Shown here piece by piece: positions 40,039-50,978 of a stretch of 64,000 nucleotides of DNA. The position numbers were made by a program, and so were the translations under genes. Below the pieces are notes generated by a model. It saw nothing but the letters and a program-made list of their open reading frames with translations. It ran no database searches and was not told the origin of the DNA. This stretch comes from Avibacterium sp. 20-132. GTDB taxonomy: Bacteria; Pseudomonadota; Gammaproteobacteria; Enterobacterales; Pasteurellaceae. The DNA is taken from NCBI RefSeq assembly GCF_023611925.1, contig NZ_CP091456.1:744001-808000 (forward strand). Direction: 5' to 3'. Within the stretch, counting starts at the first letter, position 1. Every line of letters begins with the position of its first letter.

Positions 40039-42141
40039 TTATTTTTTACGTGCTTCAATAACTGCTGCTGCAACACTTGCTGGGGCTTCAGCATATTTCA
40101 ATGGTTCCATTGAGTATGATGCACGACCTTGAGTTTGTGAACGAAGATCCGTTGCATAACCAAACATTTCAGAAAGTGGAACTTCTGCATTGATTTTAAC
40201 AACAAATTCGCTTGCTTCTTGACCGTTTACCATTGCACGACGACGGCTTAAGTCACCAATTACATCACCCACATATTCAGGTGGCGTTTCCACTTCCACT
40301 TTCATAATTGGCTCAAGTAATACTGGGTTCGCTTTGTTAAATGCTGCTTTAAATGCAATAGATGCCGCCAGTTTAAATGCTAATTCAGATGAGTCTACAT
40401 CGTGGTATGAACCGAAATGTAAACGCACACCTAAATCAACTACTGGATAACCCGCTAATGGACCAGATTTAAGTTGTTCTTGGATACCTTTATCAACCGC
40501 AGGGATATATTCACCCGGAATTACACCACCTTTGATTTCGTTGACAAATTCATAACCCGGACCTTCAGGATCTAATGGGTATAAGTCGATAACAACGTGA
40601 CCATATTGACCGCGACCACCAGATTGTTTTGCGTGTTTCCCTTCAACATCATTTACGCGTGTACGAATAGTTTCGCGGTAAGATACTTGTGGTTTACCAA
40701 TATTAGCTTCCACTTTGAACTCACGTTTCATACGGTCAACGATGATATCTAAGTGTAACTCACCCATACCAGAAATGATGGTTTCGCCTGATTCTTCATC
40801 AGTGTGAACACGGAATGAAGGGTCTTCTTGTGCAAGACGTCCTAATGCTAAGCCCATTTTCTCTTGGTCTGCTTTCGTTTTCGGTTCTACTGCAACAGAG
40901 ATTACTGGCTCTGGGAATTCCATACGTTCAAGAATGATCGGTGCATCAACTGCACATAATGTATCACCTGTACCTACATCTTTCAGACCGATAGCAGCAG
41001 CGATATCACCCGCACGAACTTCTTTGATTTCTTCACGTTTATTTGCGTGCATTTGAACGATACGACCAAAACGCTCACGTTTTTCTTTCACTGAGTTCAA
41101 TACTGTCGCACCAGACTCAACCACACCAGAATATACACGGAAGAAAGTTAAGTTACCCACAAATGGGTCAGTTGCGATTTTAAATGCTAATGCTGAGAAT
41201 GGTTCATTATCATCGGCGTGACGCTCACCTTCAGTTTCATCAGGATTGATCCCTTTGATTGCAGCGATGTCTGTTGGTGCTGGTAAGTAATCAATTACCG
41301 CATCAAGCATTGCTTGTACACCTTTGTTTTTGAACGCAGAACCACAGGTTACAAGAATGATTTCCGTAGCCAAGGCACGTTGACGTAATGCACCTTTAAT
41401 TTCTTCTTCAGTTAAATCTTCACCACCAAGGTATTTTTCCATTAACTCTTCTGAAGCTTCTGCCGCTGCTTCAACAAGATTTTGGTGCCATTCTTCACAT
41501 AATTCAACCATATCTGCTGGAATATCATCATAGGTAAAGGTCATACCTTGATCTGCTTCATTCCAGTTGATTGCCTTCATTTTAAGAAGATCAACAACAC
41601 CTTTGAAGTTTTCTTCTGCACCAATCGGAAGTTGTAAAGGAACAGCATTACCACCTAAACGTGTTTTGATTTGTTCAACAACACGCAGGAAGTTTGCACC
41701 AGTACGGTCCATTTTGTTTACGAACGCAATACGAGGTACTTTATATTTGTTTGCTTGACGCCATACAGTTTCAGACTGAGGTTGAACACCACCTACTGCA
41801 CAGTAAACCATTACTGCACCATCCAGAACACGCATTGAACGTTCTACTTCGATAGTAAAGTCAACGTGTCCCGGAGTATCAATCACGTTGATACGGTGTT
41901 GTGGGTATTGCTGAGACATACCAGACCAGAAAGCGGTTGTTGCCGCAGAAGTAATGGTAATACCACGCTCTTGTTCTTGTTCCATCCAGTCCATGGTTGC
42001 AGCACCATCATGCACCTCACCAATTTTGTGACTAACGCCTGTATAGAATAGAATACGCTCTGTGGTTGTTGTTTTACCAGCATCAATGTGAGCACTAATA
42101 CCGATGTTACGATAGCGCTCAATAGGAGTTACACGAGCCAT
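40039..42141 (-). CDS. fusA: Elongation factor G
   Basis: The 700-residue translocase GTPase that moves tRNAs and mRNA through the ribosome after peptide bond formation. The P-loop is [15 protein letters not shown] at about 17-31, the G3 motif [15 protein letters not shown] and the G4 motif [10 protein letters not shown]. The domain IV tip region [12 protein letters not shown] is intact. It follows rpsG by 105 bp. The product is the target of fusidic acid in other bacteria; no unusual residues stood out. Confidence 0.98.
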   Translation of the reverse strand: MARVTPIERYRNIGISAHIDAGKTTTTERILFYTGVSHKIGEVHDGAATMDWMEQEQERGITITSAATTAFWSGMSQQYPQHRINVIDTPGHVDFTIEVERSMRVLDGAVMVYCAVGGVQPQSETVWRQANKYKVPRIAFVNKMDRTGANFLRVVEQIKTRLGGNAVPLQLPIGAEENFKGVVDLLKMKAINWNEADQGMTFTYDDIPADMVELCEEWHQNLVEAAAEASEELMEKYLGGEDLTEEEIKGALRQRALATEIILVTCGSAFKNKGVQAMLDAVIDYLPAPTDIAAIKGINPDETEGERHADDNEPFSALAFKIATDPFVGNLTFFRVYSGVVESGATVLNSVKEKRERFGRIVQMHANKREEIKEVRAGDIAAAIGLKDVGTGDTLCAVDAPIILERMEFPEPVISVAVEPKTKADQEKMGLALGRLAQEDPSFRVHTDEESGETIISGMGELHLDIIVDRMKREFKVEANIGKPQVSYRETIRTRVNDVEGKHAKQSGGRGQYGHVVIDLYPLDPEGPGYEFVNEIKGGVIPGEYIPAVDKGIQEQLKSGPLAGYPVVDLGVRLHFGSYHDVDSSELAFKLAASIAFKAAFNKANPVLLEPIMKVEVETPPEYVGDVIGDLSRRRAMVNGQEASEFVVKINAEVPLSEMFGYATDLRSQTQGRASYSMEPLKYAEAPASVAAAVIEARKK

Positions 42142-42246
42142 TATTATTTCCTTGTTTGGAATTCAATAAATTAAAATTTTAAATATGGATAAGGCTTCAC
42201 CGCATAGCAAAATGTGATGAAGCCTAAAAATCGTTTGATTAACAGA

Positions 42247-43235
<989 letters not shown>

Positions 43236-43300
43236 TTATTAATTGTTATTCATAGAAGAATGTTTACTTTTTGTTCTACCTTAGAATAGATAGACGCCGA

Positions 43301-43329
43301 ATTTTAATCTTAGAGAGTAAGAATGTCAA
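43301..43329 (-). promoter_or_regulatory. str operon promoter
   Basis: On the minus strand perfect TTGACA (43324-43329) and TAAAAT (43301-43306, 5 of 6) with a 17-bp spacer. It lies between tusB and rpsL, so the str operon does not rely on read-through from the tus genes. Confidence 0.9.
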
Positions 43330-43378
43330 GTCATAGAACAAGCAAAGGGTGAAGCCTCCCACCTGATCATTAAGTTGC

Positions 43379-43681
43379 CTACAATCCCACCTGTGGGAAA
43401 TATTGCTCAGTGAGTTCCACTAAATTCTGCAAAGAAATTAACCGCACTTTATTTTCATCGTTATTTACAAAGTGCGGTGCGATTTTTTGTAAATTTCTGG
43501 CGTGAATGTCGTTTTCTAGCACATAATAAGGCTGGCTTAATTGCGCGAAAAGTTCAGGGTGTTTGAGGGGAAGAAGTACGCCGTCTTGCCACAATACAAG
43601 GCAATCTTTTTTGGTGAAATGAGCAAAATAACGGGCGAGGGTTTGGCTGTCGTAATCCGCTTTGGCGAAGGTATAAAGCAT
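43379..43681 (-). CDS. tusB: Sulfurtransferase complex subunit TusB
   Basis: A 100-residue DsrH-family subunit of the TusBCD complex, which relays persulfide sulfur from TusA to TusE for 2-thiouridine at tRNA wobble position 34. It starts MLYTFAKADYDSQTLARYF with DCLVLWQDGVLLPL following, the DsrH pattern. The ATG at 43681 follows CAGGAAATCATT; the longer open frame upstream overlaps tusC. Its coding region contains two uptake signals in opposite orientation (near 43442 and 43471), so this part of the protein sequence is shaped by them. Confidence 0.9.
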   Translation of the reverse strand: MLYTFAKADYDSQTLARYFAHFTKKDCLVLWQDGVLLPLKHPELFAQLSQPYYVLENDIHARNLQKIAPHFVNNDENKVRLISLQNLVELTEQYFPQVGL

Positions 43682-43716
43682 AATGATTTCCTGAAAAAAG
43701 AATGAAACGAAACAGG

Positions 43717-44079
43717 TTAAAATGTCAGCACTTTTTCTGCCTGTTGTAATTTTTCCATCAACACGGCACGGGGCAGTATTTCGCAATCGATCAACCAATT
43801 TGTTTTTTCAAGCTGTAAGGCTTGCACCGATTGTTGGCACAGATAACGCTGTTCAATATCGTATAAATCGAGCAATTTAAAAGGCTGGCTCACGTTTTTT
43901 TGTAAAATTTCTTCGCTTTTTTGATAAGCAATTAAATTAAAAATCCCGTCATCTAAGAAAAATACGGCAATTTCACTTTCATCACAAAAAGCTGTGGCGG
44001 CAAGTAGGGCATCTAAACCTTCTCGGCTTGTTGCTGTGCCGTAAGGCGGTTGGGTAAATACAAAAGCCAGTTTAATCAT
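43717..44079 (-). CDS. tusC: Sulfurtransferase complex subunit TusC
   Basis: A 120-residue DsrF-family subunit of TusBCD. The N-terminal FVFTQPPYGTATSREGLDALL is diagnostic (shown as FVFTQPPYGTA, SREGLDALLA), with SEIAVFFLDDGIFNL following. It overlaps tusD by 4 bp, so the two are translationally coupled. Confidence 0.93.
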   Translation of the reverse strand: MIKLAFVFTQPPYGTATSREGLDALLAATAFCDESEIAVFFLDDGIFNLIAYQKSEEILQKNVSQPFKLLDLYDIEQRYLCQQSVQALQLEKTNWLIDCEILPRAVLMEKLQQAEKVLTF

Positions 44080-44456
44080 AGGGTTATCACTCGATCTGCT
44101 TGCAATAAAGCTTGGCTAAATTCGCCGAGTCCGGCTAACACAAAGTTTTCTGCTAAATTATTTTGTTGTTTATCTTTGCTGCTTAATGCGTCCACAATAC
44201 CTCGGCGTTGTGAAGCGGCAATGCAAAGATGCAAAGGAATATTATGCTGTTTGCTCAGGGTTTGCCAATGTTGTTGTAAATTAAATTCGTCATTAGCGGG
44301 ATAGACAAAACCGTTGCCGTTGCTTACGCCATTTTGCATAAAAAACACTTGGCTGATTTGATGCCCTTTTTCAATCAAGGCTTGGGCAAGTTGGTAGGCA
44401 AGAAATGCACCTTGTGAACCATAAATAGGCTGTTTTACGGCGATGACATAACGCAT
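44076..44456 (-). CDS. tusD: Sulfurtransferase complex subunit TusD
   Basis: A 126-residue DsrE-family subunit that carries the active cysteine of the TusBCD sulfur relay: Cys78 in LHLCIAASQRRG, the same position as in E. coli. The start is MRYVIAVKQPIYGSQGAFLAY (MRYVIAVKQPIYG, QGAFLAYQLA). It overlaps the upstream yheO by 1 bp and tusC by 4 bp. Confidence 0.94.
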   Translation of the reverse strand: MRYVIAVKQPIYGSQGAFLAYQLAQALIEKGHQISQVFFMQNGVSNGNGFVYPANDEFNLQQHWQTLSKQHNIPLHLCIAASQRRGIVDALSSKDKQQNNLAENFVLAGLGEFSQALLQADRVITL

Positions 44457-45121
44457 TATTTAAGCTCATCTTGTTTAATTTGGCGAATATACAAATACAC
44501 GGTATGACGAGAAATATCTAAGCGTTCCGCCACTAAATTAATTGCATCTTTTATATCAAAAATGCCTTTTTCATATAAAGAAAGGACAATTTGACGATTT
44601 TTATTGTTATTCGCAACTTGGGGATCGGTGCTAATTTCTTCTACCGTTTGTTCGATGGTTTGGCTAACTAATTCCTCAACAGAACTGGCAAAATTCACTT
44701 CTGAAGCAGAATGTTGTTCCGCAGGGGGCATTAATGCTTGAATAAATTGGTTCACGGGGACATCTAAATTGATATTGATGCATAATAAACCGATGATCCG
44801 TTTTTCACGATTACGAATCGCAATGGTCACTGATTTCATCAATGCGTTACCCTTTGCGCGGGTAAAATAGGGCTTGGAAACATTCTCCGTTTGCATTGTT
44901 TTGAGCGATTTCAACGCAAAATCCGTAATGGGCGAGCCAACTCGACGATGGGTATTATGCCCGTTAGCAATGCAAATGGCAGAATGCTCAAAGTCTTCAA
45001 GAGAATGTAGCACAATTTCACAATGACTGCCGATTAATGCACTCACACCATCTACTACTGCGACATAAGAGGTTAAAATAGCACGATCTTCATCCGTAAA
45101 AGGGCGTCTATCTGTTAGCAT
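44456..45121 (-). CDS. yheO: YheO-like PAS and helix-turn-helix transcriptional regulator
   Basis: A 221-residue putative regulator. The N-terminal two thirds are a YheO-like PAS domain (SHCEIVLHSLEDFEHSAICIANG as SHCEIVLHSLED and SAICIANGHN, and RIIGLLCININLD). The C-terminal 60 residues hold a helix-turn-helix (DAINLVAERLDISRHTVYLYIRQ, split as DAINLVAERLD and SRHTVYLYIRQ). The E. coli homologue occupies the same position before tusDCB and its target is unknown. The overlap with tusD suggests a link to sulfur relay control; inference only. Confidence 0.9.
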   Translation of the reverse strand: MLTDRRPFTDEDRAILTSYVAVVDGVSALIGSHCEIVLHSLEDFEHSAICIANGHNTHRRVGSPITDFALKSLKTMQTENVSKPYFTRAKGNALMKSVTIAIRNREKRIIGLLCININLDVPVNQFIQALMPPAEQHSASEVNFASSVEELVSQTIEQTVEEISTDPQVANNNKNRQIVLSLYEKGIFDIKDAINLVAERLDISRHTVYLYIRQIKQDELK

Positions 45122-45143
45122 TGGTTTTTTCTCAAAATGATGG

Positions 45144-45192
45144 AAAAATCGACCGCACTTTGCTTTTAAGAAATAAAGTGCGGTCGTTTTTG
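45144..45192 (-). terminator. Terminator of fkpA made of paired uptake signals
   Basis: CGACCGCACTTT (45150-45161) and AAAGTGCGGTCG (45175-45186) form a perfect 12-bp stem; on the minus strand ATTTTT follows. Each arm is one uptake signal. Confidence 0.87.
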
Positions 45193-45193
45193 A

Positions 45194-45898
45194 TTATTTT
45201 TTCTCAGGGATTACGTCTAATACTTCAACCTTAAAATATAACGTTGCATTTGGTGGAATTGAACCTGCGCCTTGTTTACCATAAGCTAAGTCAGCAGGAA
45301 TTAATAAATCAATTTTACCGCCTTTTTTCACGAGTTGAAGCCCTTCCGTCCAGCCCTTAATGACTTGATTTAATTTGAATTCTGCTGGCTGACCACGTTC
45401 AACCGAACTGTCAAATACCGTGCCATCTGCTAATTTTCCTGTGTAATGTACTTTCACTTTATCTTCAGGTTTGATCGCCGCCCCTTCGCCTGCTTTTTCA
45501 ATGCGATACATTAAGCCAGAAGCAGTTTTTTTCGCGCCCTCTTTTTTCATAAATTCAGCGGTAAATTTCTCATTTTCAGCGTTCACTTTTGCTTGACGTG
45601 CTTCATAGACTTTGTCGCCAATCGCTTTTAATTTTTCTTGAACCTGTTGTTCGGTGAAATCGCCTTTTCCGTCTAAAGCATCTTTTACCCCTTGTAATAC
45701 ACGGGTTTTGTCATAATTGATCACATCTTTTTGATCATTAATTAAGGTCTCAAGGAATTGTTTTCCTGTGGCATAACCCACCACATAGGAAGCTTCATCA
45801 TTGAAATTTTTATCCGTTGCTTGATCAGCAAAAACGGAGCTAGAAACCACCGCACTTAATGCGAGGGTGATAAGAGAGAATTTTTGAATTTTTAACAT
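45194..45898 (-). CDS. fkpA: Periplasmic FKBP-type peptidyl-prolyl isomerase
   Basis: A 234-residue periplasmic chaperone and proline isomerase. Signal peptide about 1-24 (positively charged start, hydrophobic core, SVFA cleavage). A helical dimerisation domain (about 30-115) precedes the FKBP catalytic domain with VHYTGKLADGTVFDSS, QVIKGWTEGLQLV, and IPADLAYGKQGAGSIPPNATL (IPADLAYG, SIPPNATLYF). It helps outer-membrane protein folding. Divergent from slyX, as in E. coli and H. influenzae. Confidence 0.95.
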   Translation of the reverse strand: MLKIQKFSLITLALSAVVSSSVFADQATDKNFNDEASYVVGYATGKQFLETLINDQKDVINYDKTRVLQGVKDALDGKGDFTEQQVQEKLKAIGDKVYEARQAKVNAENEKFTAEFMKKEGAKKTASGLMYRIEKAGEGAAIKPEDKVKVHYTGKLADGTVFDSSVERGQPAEFKLNQVIKGWTEGLQLVKKGGKIDLLIPADLAYGKQGAGSIPPNATLYFKVEVLDVIPEKK

Positions 45899-45984
45899 TG
45901 TTTATCATCCTTTATAATGAATCGGAATTTTTGATAGGTTAAATTGTATTGCACAATTTAACAACCATTATTTAAGGATTATTT

Positions 45985-46206
45985 ATGCAAATTCAACTTG
46001 AACACGCAAAACAAATTGCCGAATTAGAAACAAAAGTGGCATTTCAGGAACAGGCTATTGAGGAATTAAACCAAGCCTTAGTGGAACAACAATTTATACT
46101 TGAGAAAATGCAGTTACAGCTACGTCATTTGGCGGCGAAGTTAAAAGATTTGCAACCTTCCAATATTGCGAGTCAAGCAGAAGAAACGCCGCCACCTCAT
46201 TATTAA
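45985..46206 (+). CDS. slyX: SlyX family protein
   Basis: A 73-residue coiled-coil protein of unknown function: heptad-rich helix ([20 protein letters not shown], then [19 protein letters not shown]) and a short proline tail ending PPPHY, the SlyX hallmark. Start preceded by AAGGATT. It lies divergently beside fkpA, the conserved gammaproteobacterial arrangement. Confidence 0.92.
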   Translation: MQIQLEHAKQIAELETKVAFQEQAIEELNQALVEQQFILEKMQLQLRHLAAKLKDLQPSNIASQAEETPPPHY

Positions 46207-46212
46207 ACATAG

Positions 46213-46246
46213 AAAAAAGGCTAATCACAAGGATTAGCCAAAGGTT
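46213..46246. terminator. Bidirectional terminator between slyX and the peroxiredoxin gene
   Basis: GGCTAATC (46219-46226) and GATTAGCC (46232-46239). T-rich sequence follows on both strands: strongly on the minus strand for the peroxiredoxin gene and after a few bases on the plus strand for slyX. Confidence 0.8.
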
Positions 46247-46285
46247 TTTATAGGAAGTTTCTAATTTATGCTATGGGATTAATAT

Positions 46286-47020
46286 TTATTTTGCGAAATA
46301 GTTTTCTAGATCGTCGCTACCGCCAATATATTCTCCACCGATGAAGACTTGTGGTACGCTTGTTTTACCTGTAATAGCACGCACAGAAATGGTACTTGCA
46401 TCACGGCCTAACACGATTTCTTCAAAGGTGTAACCTTTCACTTTTAATAACCCTTTTGCTTTCGCACAGAATGGGCAACCCGGTTTAGTGAAGATTGATA
46501 CCGAAGGTTTTGCTTGCCAATCAGGTTTTAAATATTTGATCATTGTATCGGCATCAGAGACTTTGAACGGATCACCCGGTTCATTTGGCTCAATAAACAT
46601 TTTTTCCACCACGCCATTACGCACAAGCATTGAATAACGCCAAGAACGTTTACCAAAACCAAGGTCATCTTTATCAACAAGCATCCCCATACCTTCAGTA
46701 AATTCACCGTTACCATCTGGAATTACGGTGATGTTTTCTGCTTCTTGATCCGCTTTCCACGCGTTCATTACGAAGGTATCGTTTACGGATAAACAGATAA
46801 TATCGTCCACACCTAAGGCTTTGAATTCACAAGCTAATTCGTTATAACGTGGTAAGTGTGTTGATGAACAAGTTGGGGTAAATGCGCCCGGTAATGAAAA
46901 TAACACGACCGTTTTGTTATCAAATAATTCTGAGGTGGTGATATCAACCCATTGATCACCTTGACGGGTATGGAATGTTACTTGAGGAACTTTTTTTCCT
47001 TCCATTGTTGCTGTCATCAT
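46286..47020 (-). CDS. Hybrid peroxiredoxin-glutaredoxin (PGdx)
   Basis: A natural fusion of a Prx5-type peroxiredoxin with a glutaredoxin that reduces it with glutathione, giving a self-contained hydroperoxide reductase in the cytoplasm. Peroxidatic Cys51 lies in [28 protein letters not shown] and [13 protein letters not shown] complete the Prx domain. The glutaredoxin domain begins near residue 173 with [12 protein letters not shown] (Cys182, Cys185) and the GSH-binding [10 protein letters not shown] and GGSDDL. It is very similar to H. influenzae PGdx (HI0572). ATG-ATG start: the second codon (47017) is better spaced from AGGAG. Divergent from oxyR. Confidence 0.95.
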   Translation of the reverse strand: MMTATMEGKKVPQVTFHTRQGDQWVDITTSELFDNKTVVLFSLPGAFTPTCSSTHLPRYNELACEFKALGVDDIICLSVNDTFVMNAWKADQEAENITVIPDGNGEFTEGMGMLVDKDDLGFGKRSWRYSMLVRNGVVEKMFIEPNEPGDPFKVSDADTMIKYLKPDWQAKPSVSIFTKPGCPFCAKAKGLLKVKGYTFEEIVLGRDASTISVRAITGKTSVPQVFIGGEYIGGSDDLENYFAK

Positions 47021-47067
47021 CTTTCTCCTATTGCGATTAAAGTAATGATTTCTTATTGACGGGGTGA

Positions 47068-47102
47068 ATTATAGTGAAAATCGTGATATAGTTACAAACG
47101 AT
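47068..47102 (-). promoter_or_regulatory. PGdx promoter with candidate OxyR site
   Basis: For the minus-strand PGdx gene: -10 TATAAT (47068-47073) and -35 TTGTAA (47092-47097), spacer 18 bp. Overlapping the -35 is ATAG-N7-CGAT (47088-47102), one substitution away from the OxyR half-site pair ATAG-N7-CTAT. Known biology: OxyR activates from sites next to the -35. The site also lies 55 bp before oxyR, so it could mediate autorepression. Confidence 0.65.
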
Positions 47103-47156
47103 TAATACCTATCCTTTTAATTGTTCCTTTCTATGGTGAGGAAAGCTGAGGAAAAT

Positions 47157-48056
47157 ATGAATATCCGTGATTTAGAATATTTAGTCGCACTCGCCGAACA
47201 TAAACATTTTCGTCGTGCTGCCGATGCTTGCCACGTTAGCCAACCAACCTTAAGCGGACAAATCCGCAAGTTGGAAGATGAACTGGGCATTATTTTATTA
47301 GAACGTACTAGCCGTAAAGTATTATTTACTCAATCGGGTTTACTTCTTGTAGAACAAGCACGCACCGTATTACGCGAAGTCAAAGTGCTAAAAGAAATGG
47401 CAAGCAATCAAGGCAAAGAAATGACTGGGCCATTGCATATTGGAATGATTCCAACTCTTGGACCTTATCTTTTACCTTACATTATGCCAGCGCTGAAACA
47501 AGCCTTTCCTGATTTAGAGCTATTTTTATATGAAGCACAAACTCACCAGCTGTTAGAACAACTGGAAAGTGGACGTTTAGACTGTGCCATTCTTGCCACA
47601 GTGCCAGAAACGGAAGCCTTTATTGAAGTGCCATTATTTAAAGAAAAAATGTTGCTTGCCATTTCTCAAGAACACGCTTGGGCAAAAGAAAAAAGTATCC
47701 CAATGGACAAATTGAAAGGTTGTGAAATGCTGATGTTAGATGACGGTCATTGCTTACGTGATCAAGCGCTGGGCTATTGCTTCACCGCAGGGGCAAAAGA
47801 AAATCCACATTTCCAAGCCACCAGCCTCGAAACCTTACGCAATATGGTTTCTGCCAATGCAGGAATGACGTTAATGCCAGAGCTTGCGGTATTAAACGAA
47901 GGGAACCGCACTGGGGTAAAATACCTTCCTTGTGTGCCTGAGCCTTCACGCAATGTGGCATTAATTTATCGTCCCGGCTCACCGCTAAGAATGCGTTATG
48001 AACGTGTGGCAAACACCATTAGCCAGATTATTTCCCCAATCCTTCAGCAAAAATAA
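47157..48056 (+). CDS. oxyR: Hydrogen peroxide-sensing LysR-type regulator OxyR
   Basis: A 299-residue activator of the peroxide response. The N-terminal winged helix reads MNIRDLEYLVALAEHKHFRR (1-20) and ACHVSQPTLSGQIRKLE. The redox cysteines are exactly Cys199 and Cys208 (GHCLRDQALGYC), which form the activating disulfide in E. coli. The ATG at 47157 follows GAGGAAAAT; upstream in-frame codons give no similarity. It is divergent from PGdx with a candidate OxyR site between them, and fabR follows 9 bp after the stop. Confidence 0.97.
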   Translation: MNIRDLEYLVALAEHKHFRRAADACHVSQPTLSGQIRKLEDELGIILLERTSRKVLFTQSGLLLVEQARTVLREVKVLKEMASNQGKEMTGPLHIGMIPTLGPYLLPYIMPALKQAFPDLELFLYEAQTHQLLEQLESGRLDCAILATVPETEAFIEVPLFKEKMLLAISQEHAWAKEKSIPMDKLKGCEMLMLDDGHCLRDQALGYCFTAGAKENPHFQATSLETLRNMVSANAGMTLMPELAVLNEGNRTGVKYLPCVPEPSRNVALIYRPGSPLRMRYERVANTISQIISPILQQK

Positions 48057-48065
48057 GAGGGCAAA

Positions 48066-48686
48066 ATGGCAGGTGTTCGTGCAATTCAAAAAGAAAAAAC
48101 CAGACGTGCATTAATCAGTGCTGCATTTAATCAGCTCAGCGCAGAAAAAAGTTTTTCCAATCTGAGCTTGCGTGAAGTGGCGAGAGAAGCGGGCATTGCC
48201 CCCACCTCTTTTTATCGCCATTTTCGCGATATGGACGAACTTGGATTAGAAATGGTTGATGAAGCCGGTCTAATGCTCCGCCAATTAATGCGCCAAGCAC
48301 GCAAACGGCTAGAAAATGGTGGTAGCGTTATTGTGATTTCGGTCAATACTTTCTTTGAATTTATCACGCACAGCTCTAACGTTTTCCGTCTTTTATTGCG
48401 TGAAAGCTCTGGTACTTCGCACGCTTTCCGCACAGCGGCAGCACGCGAGATTAAACATTTTATTGATGAACTGGCAGAATATATCGCCGAACGTAATGGC
48501 TATTCACGCCACATTGCGTATATCCAAGCAGAAGGCATTGTTACGCTGGTATTTACTGCGGGCGCAAATGCGTTGGATATGAATAAGGAAGAGCGTGAGT
48601 TGCTCAAAGAACGGGTGATCTTACAACTGCGAATGCTGGCTAAAGGTGCCGCCTACGCAGCCCAAAAGGAAAAGCCCATCAAATAA
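48066..48686 (+). CDS. fabR: TetR-family fatty acid biosynthesis repressor FabR
   Basis: A 206-residue TetR-type regulator. The helix-turn-helix spans about 26-48 ([21 protein letters not shown], as [11 protein letters not shown] and [10 protein letters not shown]), and the ligand-binding domain is all-helical. FabR in E. coli represses fabA and fabB according to the balance of saturated and unsaturated acyl chains. The length, the start [16 protein letters not shown] and the location next to oxyR support orthology. Probably co-transcribed with oxyR. A bidirectional terminator follows. Confidence 0.93.
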   Translation: MAGVRAIQKEKTRRALISAAFNQLSAEKSFSNLSLREVAREAGIAPTSFYRHFRDMDELGLEMVDEAGLMLRQLMRQARKRLENGGSVIVISVNTFFEFITHSSNVFRLLLRESSGTSHAFRTAAAREIKHFIDELAEYIAERNGYSRHIAYIQAEGIVTLVFTAGANALDMNKEERELLKERVILQLRMLAKGAAYAAQKEKPIK

Positions 48687-48718
48687 AGTGCGGTGCTTTT
48701 TGAGTCAATTTTTCCAAC

Positions 48719-48749
48719 AAAAAACCTGCTTAATCGCAGGTTTTCTTTT
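48719..48749. terminator. Bidirectional terminator between fabR and def
   Basis: AAAACCTGC (48721-48729) and GCAGGTTTT (48736-48744). CTTTTA follows on the plus strand and a T run on the minus strand, serving both convergent genes. Confidence 0.87.
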
Positions 48750-48757
48750 ATTAACAG

Positions 48758-49267
48758 TTAGGCTTTTTGCAACTGTTTTTTCAGCTTGGTCAGTTTGTCT
48801 TTCATACGCTGACGCTTAAGCGGAGAAAGATAATCAGCAAAAACAATACCATTTAAATGATCAATTTCGTGCTGGATACAGATCGCCAATAAGCCATCGG
48901 CATTAAGTAAAAAATCTTTACCATTTTTGTCTAATGCGCGTACTGTAAGTTTTTCTTTACGTGGCACAAAACCATTCATTCCCGGTAAAGACAAACAACC
49001 TTCTTCAATGCCTGTTTCGCCAGAACTTTCGATAATTTCAGGGTTAATTAACACAATTTGATTTTCTTTCGTGCCTTCAATGTCGATCACAATCAAACGA
49101 CGGTGTACATCAACTTGGGTTGCCGCTAAGCCGATCCCTTGTTCGTGATACATTGTTTCAAACATATTCTCAATCAATTGGTGTAATTCTTGGTCAAATG
49201 TTTCCACCGGTTGCGCGACGGTTTTAAGGCGCTCATCGGGGTAAATCAATACATCAAGTAATGCCAT
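48758..49267 (-). CDS. def: Peptide deformylase
   Basis: Removes the formyl group from nascent protein N-termini; an iron enzyme. The 169 residues match E. coli. Motif 1 is [12 protein letters not shown] (about 42-53), motif 2 EEGCLSLPG with metal ligand Cys91, and motif 3 QHEIDHLNG with His133, catalytic Glu134 and His137. In E. coli and H. influenzae def is followed by fmt; here it is followed directly by a terminator and the convergent fabR, so fmt must be elsewhere. Confidence 0.96.
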   Translation of the reverse strand: MALLDVLIYPDERLKTVAQPVETFDQELHQLIENMFETMYHEQGIGLAATQVDVHRRLIVIDIEGTKENQIVLINPEIIESSGETGIEEGCLSLPGMNGFVPRKEKLTVRALDKNGKDFLLNADGLLAICIQHEIDHLNGIVFADYLSPLKRQRMKDKLTKLKKQLQKA

Positions 49268-49354
49268 AAATTCATTATTCCTTTGCTAAAACTGTCGGCA
49301 TAGTTTAACGGCTTTCCGCTAAAACGCCAATAAAAACAACCGCACATTGCGTTT

Positions 49355-49390
49355 TTCACCCAATAAAAGCGCCGCATAAATATGCGGCAT
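49355..49390 (-). terminator. Probable terminator of serB-yajQ
   Basis: GCCGCAT (49371-49377) and ATGCGGC (49382-49388), followed on the minus strand by GCTTTTATT. The T tract is short. Confidence 0.6.
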
Positions 49391-49411
49391 TGCGCGAATA
49401 TGATCTTCCTT

Positions 49412-49903
49412 TTAATCACGGAAGTTATTAAATTGGAAAGGTTGCCCTAGTTCGGCATTTTTCACTAATTGAATCACTGCTTGCAAGTCATCACGAGATT
49501 TTCCTGTGACACGCACTTGCTCTCCTTGAATTTGAGTTTGTACTTTGAGCTTAGATTCTTTGATCAACTTAGTGAGCTTTTTCGCCATCTCCGTTTCGAT
49601 CCCTTGTTTCAGCTTAATTTCTTTACTGAAGGTTTTTCCGCTATGCTCATATTCAGTAGGAATAGCCAATGATGCAGAATCAATGCCACGCTTAATACAG
49701 GCATTACGCAAAATATCCACCAATTGCTCCACTTGGAAATCCGATTCACTTGCGACTTTAATGGTTTCATTTTTTTCGTTTAATTCGATAGAAGAAGGCA
49801 CATTGCGGAAATCCCAACGGTTTGCTAAATCACGGTTGGCATTTTCTACCGCATTACGCACTTCGTGTGCGTCTAATTCAGAGACAATATCAAATGAAGG
49901 CAT
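49412..49903 (-). CDS. yajQ: YajQ family cyclic-di-GMP/nucleotide-binding protein
   Basis: A 163-residue protein with two ferredoxin-like domains; family members bind tRNA or GTP, and in Xanthomonas a homologue binds cyclic di-GMP. It starts [21 protein letters not shown] ([20 protein letters not shown]), with [13 protein letters not shown] following, both diagnostic. Two adjacent ATGs exist; the second (49903) has the better 5-nt spacing to AGGAG, and the first overlaps the serB stop. It is translationally coupled to serB. Confidence 0.92.
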   Translation of the reverse strand: MPSFDIVSELDAHEVRNAVENANRDLANRWDFRNVPSSIELNEKNETIKVASESDFQVEQLVDILRNACIKRGIDSASLAIPTEYEHSGKTFSKEIKLKQGIETEMAKKLTKLIKESKLKVQTQIQGEQVRVTGKSRDDLQAVIQLVKNAELGQPFQFNNFRD

Positions 49904-49905
49904 CA

Positions 49906-50865
49906 TTACTCCTCGTTTTTCGTTATTCGGTCATTCGCACCTAAAATACATAACAGTGCGGTTAAGTCGGCAAAGTTTACCACAATTTGTGCTTGTTGTT
50001 GCACTTTCGGTTTAGCGTGGAATGCCACCCCTAAATTTGCGACATTCATCATTGGTAAATCATTTGCGCCATCACCAATAGCAACCGTGTTTTCCATTGG
50101 CACGCCATATTGTTCGGCTAATTGACGTAAGGTTTCCGCTTTATATTGCGCATCCACTACGCGACCTTGTACTTCACCGGTTAAAATTCCGTCCACAATC
50201 TCAAATTGATTGGACACTGCTGCATCAAGCCCTAATTCGGCTTTTAAATAATCGGCAAAATAAGTGAAGCCGCCTGAGGCAATTGCCGTTCGCCAACCAT
50301 ATTTTTGCAAACCTTGAATGGTTTCGCGTAAACCTGAGGTGAGTGGTAATTTCTCTCGCACTTGTTGCAAAATTGTTTCCTTCGCCCCTTTTAATGTAGC
50401 GACACGGCGACGCAAGCTTTGCTCGAAATCTAATTCACCACGCATTGCTTGCTCGGTGATTTCAGACACCAGCTCACCTGTGCCAGCCAATTTCGCAATT
50501 TCATCAATACACTCAATTTGAATGGCGGTGGAATCCATATCCATCACTAATAAGCCTTTTTTCTGCAAGCGGGCAGAAAAATTGAGTAATGCAATATCCA
50601 CCTCTAATTGCTGTGCGTAGGCTTGCCATTGTGATTGCCAATAACCTTGTAATAGCACTGCAAGATAATGCCCTTCGAGCCAATAGTCAAAAATGGTAAA
50701 ATTTTCACCGCACTTTTGTTGGAATTGCTGTAACTTGGCAAGACTTAACGTTTCACCATAAAGCATAAAATAATCTTGTCCTGTGGAAGCAGGTTGTTCC
50801 CTTTGCCACGGGCAAGGTAAGTGAGGATAGTGTTGTTGTAATTGACTGAGATTTTGTGTTTGCAT
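49906..50865 (-). CDS. serB: Phosphoserine phosphatase
   Basis: Last step of serine synthesis: hydrolysis of phosphoserine. The 319 residues comprise an N-terminal regulatory domain (about 1-100) and the HAD catalytic domain with motif [16 protein letters not shown] (two catalytic aspartates), motif [12 protein letters not shown], and motif [12 protein letters not shown]. The protein is close in length to E. coli SerB (322). Divergent from the YtjB-type gene, as in E. coli; yajQ follows with overlapping start and stop. Confidence 0.95.
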   Translation of the reverse strand: MQTQNLSQLQQHYPHLPCPWQREQPASTGQDYFMLYGETLSLAKLQQFQQKCGENFTIFDYWLEGHYLAVLLQGYWQSQWQAYAQQLEVDIALLNFSARLQKKGLLVMDMDSTAIQIECIDEIAKLAGTGELVSEITEQAMRGELDFEQSLRRRVATLKGAKETILQQVREKLPLTSGLRETIQGLQKYGWRTAIASGGFTYFADYLKAELGLDAAVSNQFEIVDGILTGEVQGRVVDAQYKAETLRQLAEQYGVPMENTVAIGDGANDLPMMNVANLGVAFHAKPKVQQQAQIVVNFADLTALLCILGANDRITKNEE

Positions 50866-50978
50866 AGAAAATCCTGTAAATTATCGGCATTTTTACGATT
50901 TATTGTGTCGTGCAATCATAAATAGACTAAAATAACGCCTTATTCTAGCTTATTTTGTGAAATCTTGGGGAAAATAAC

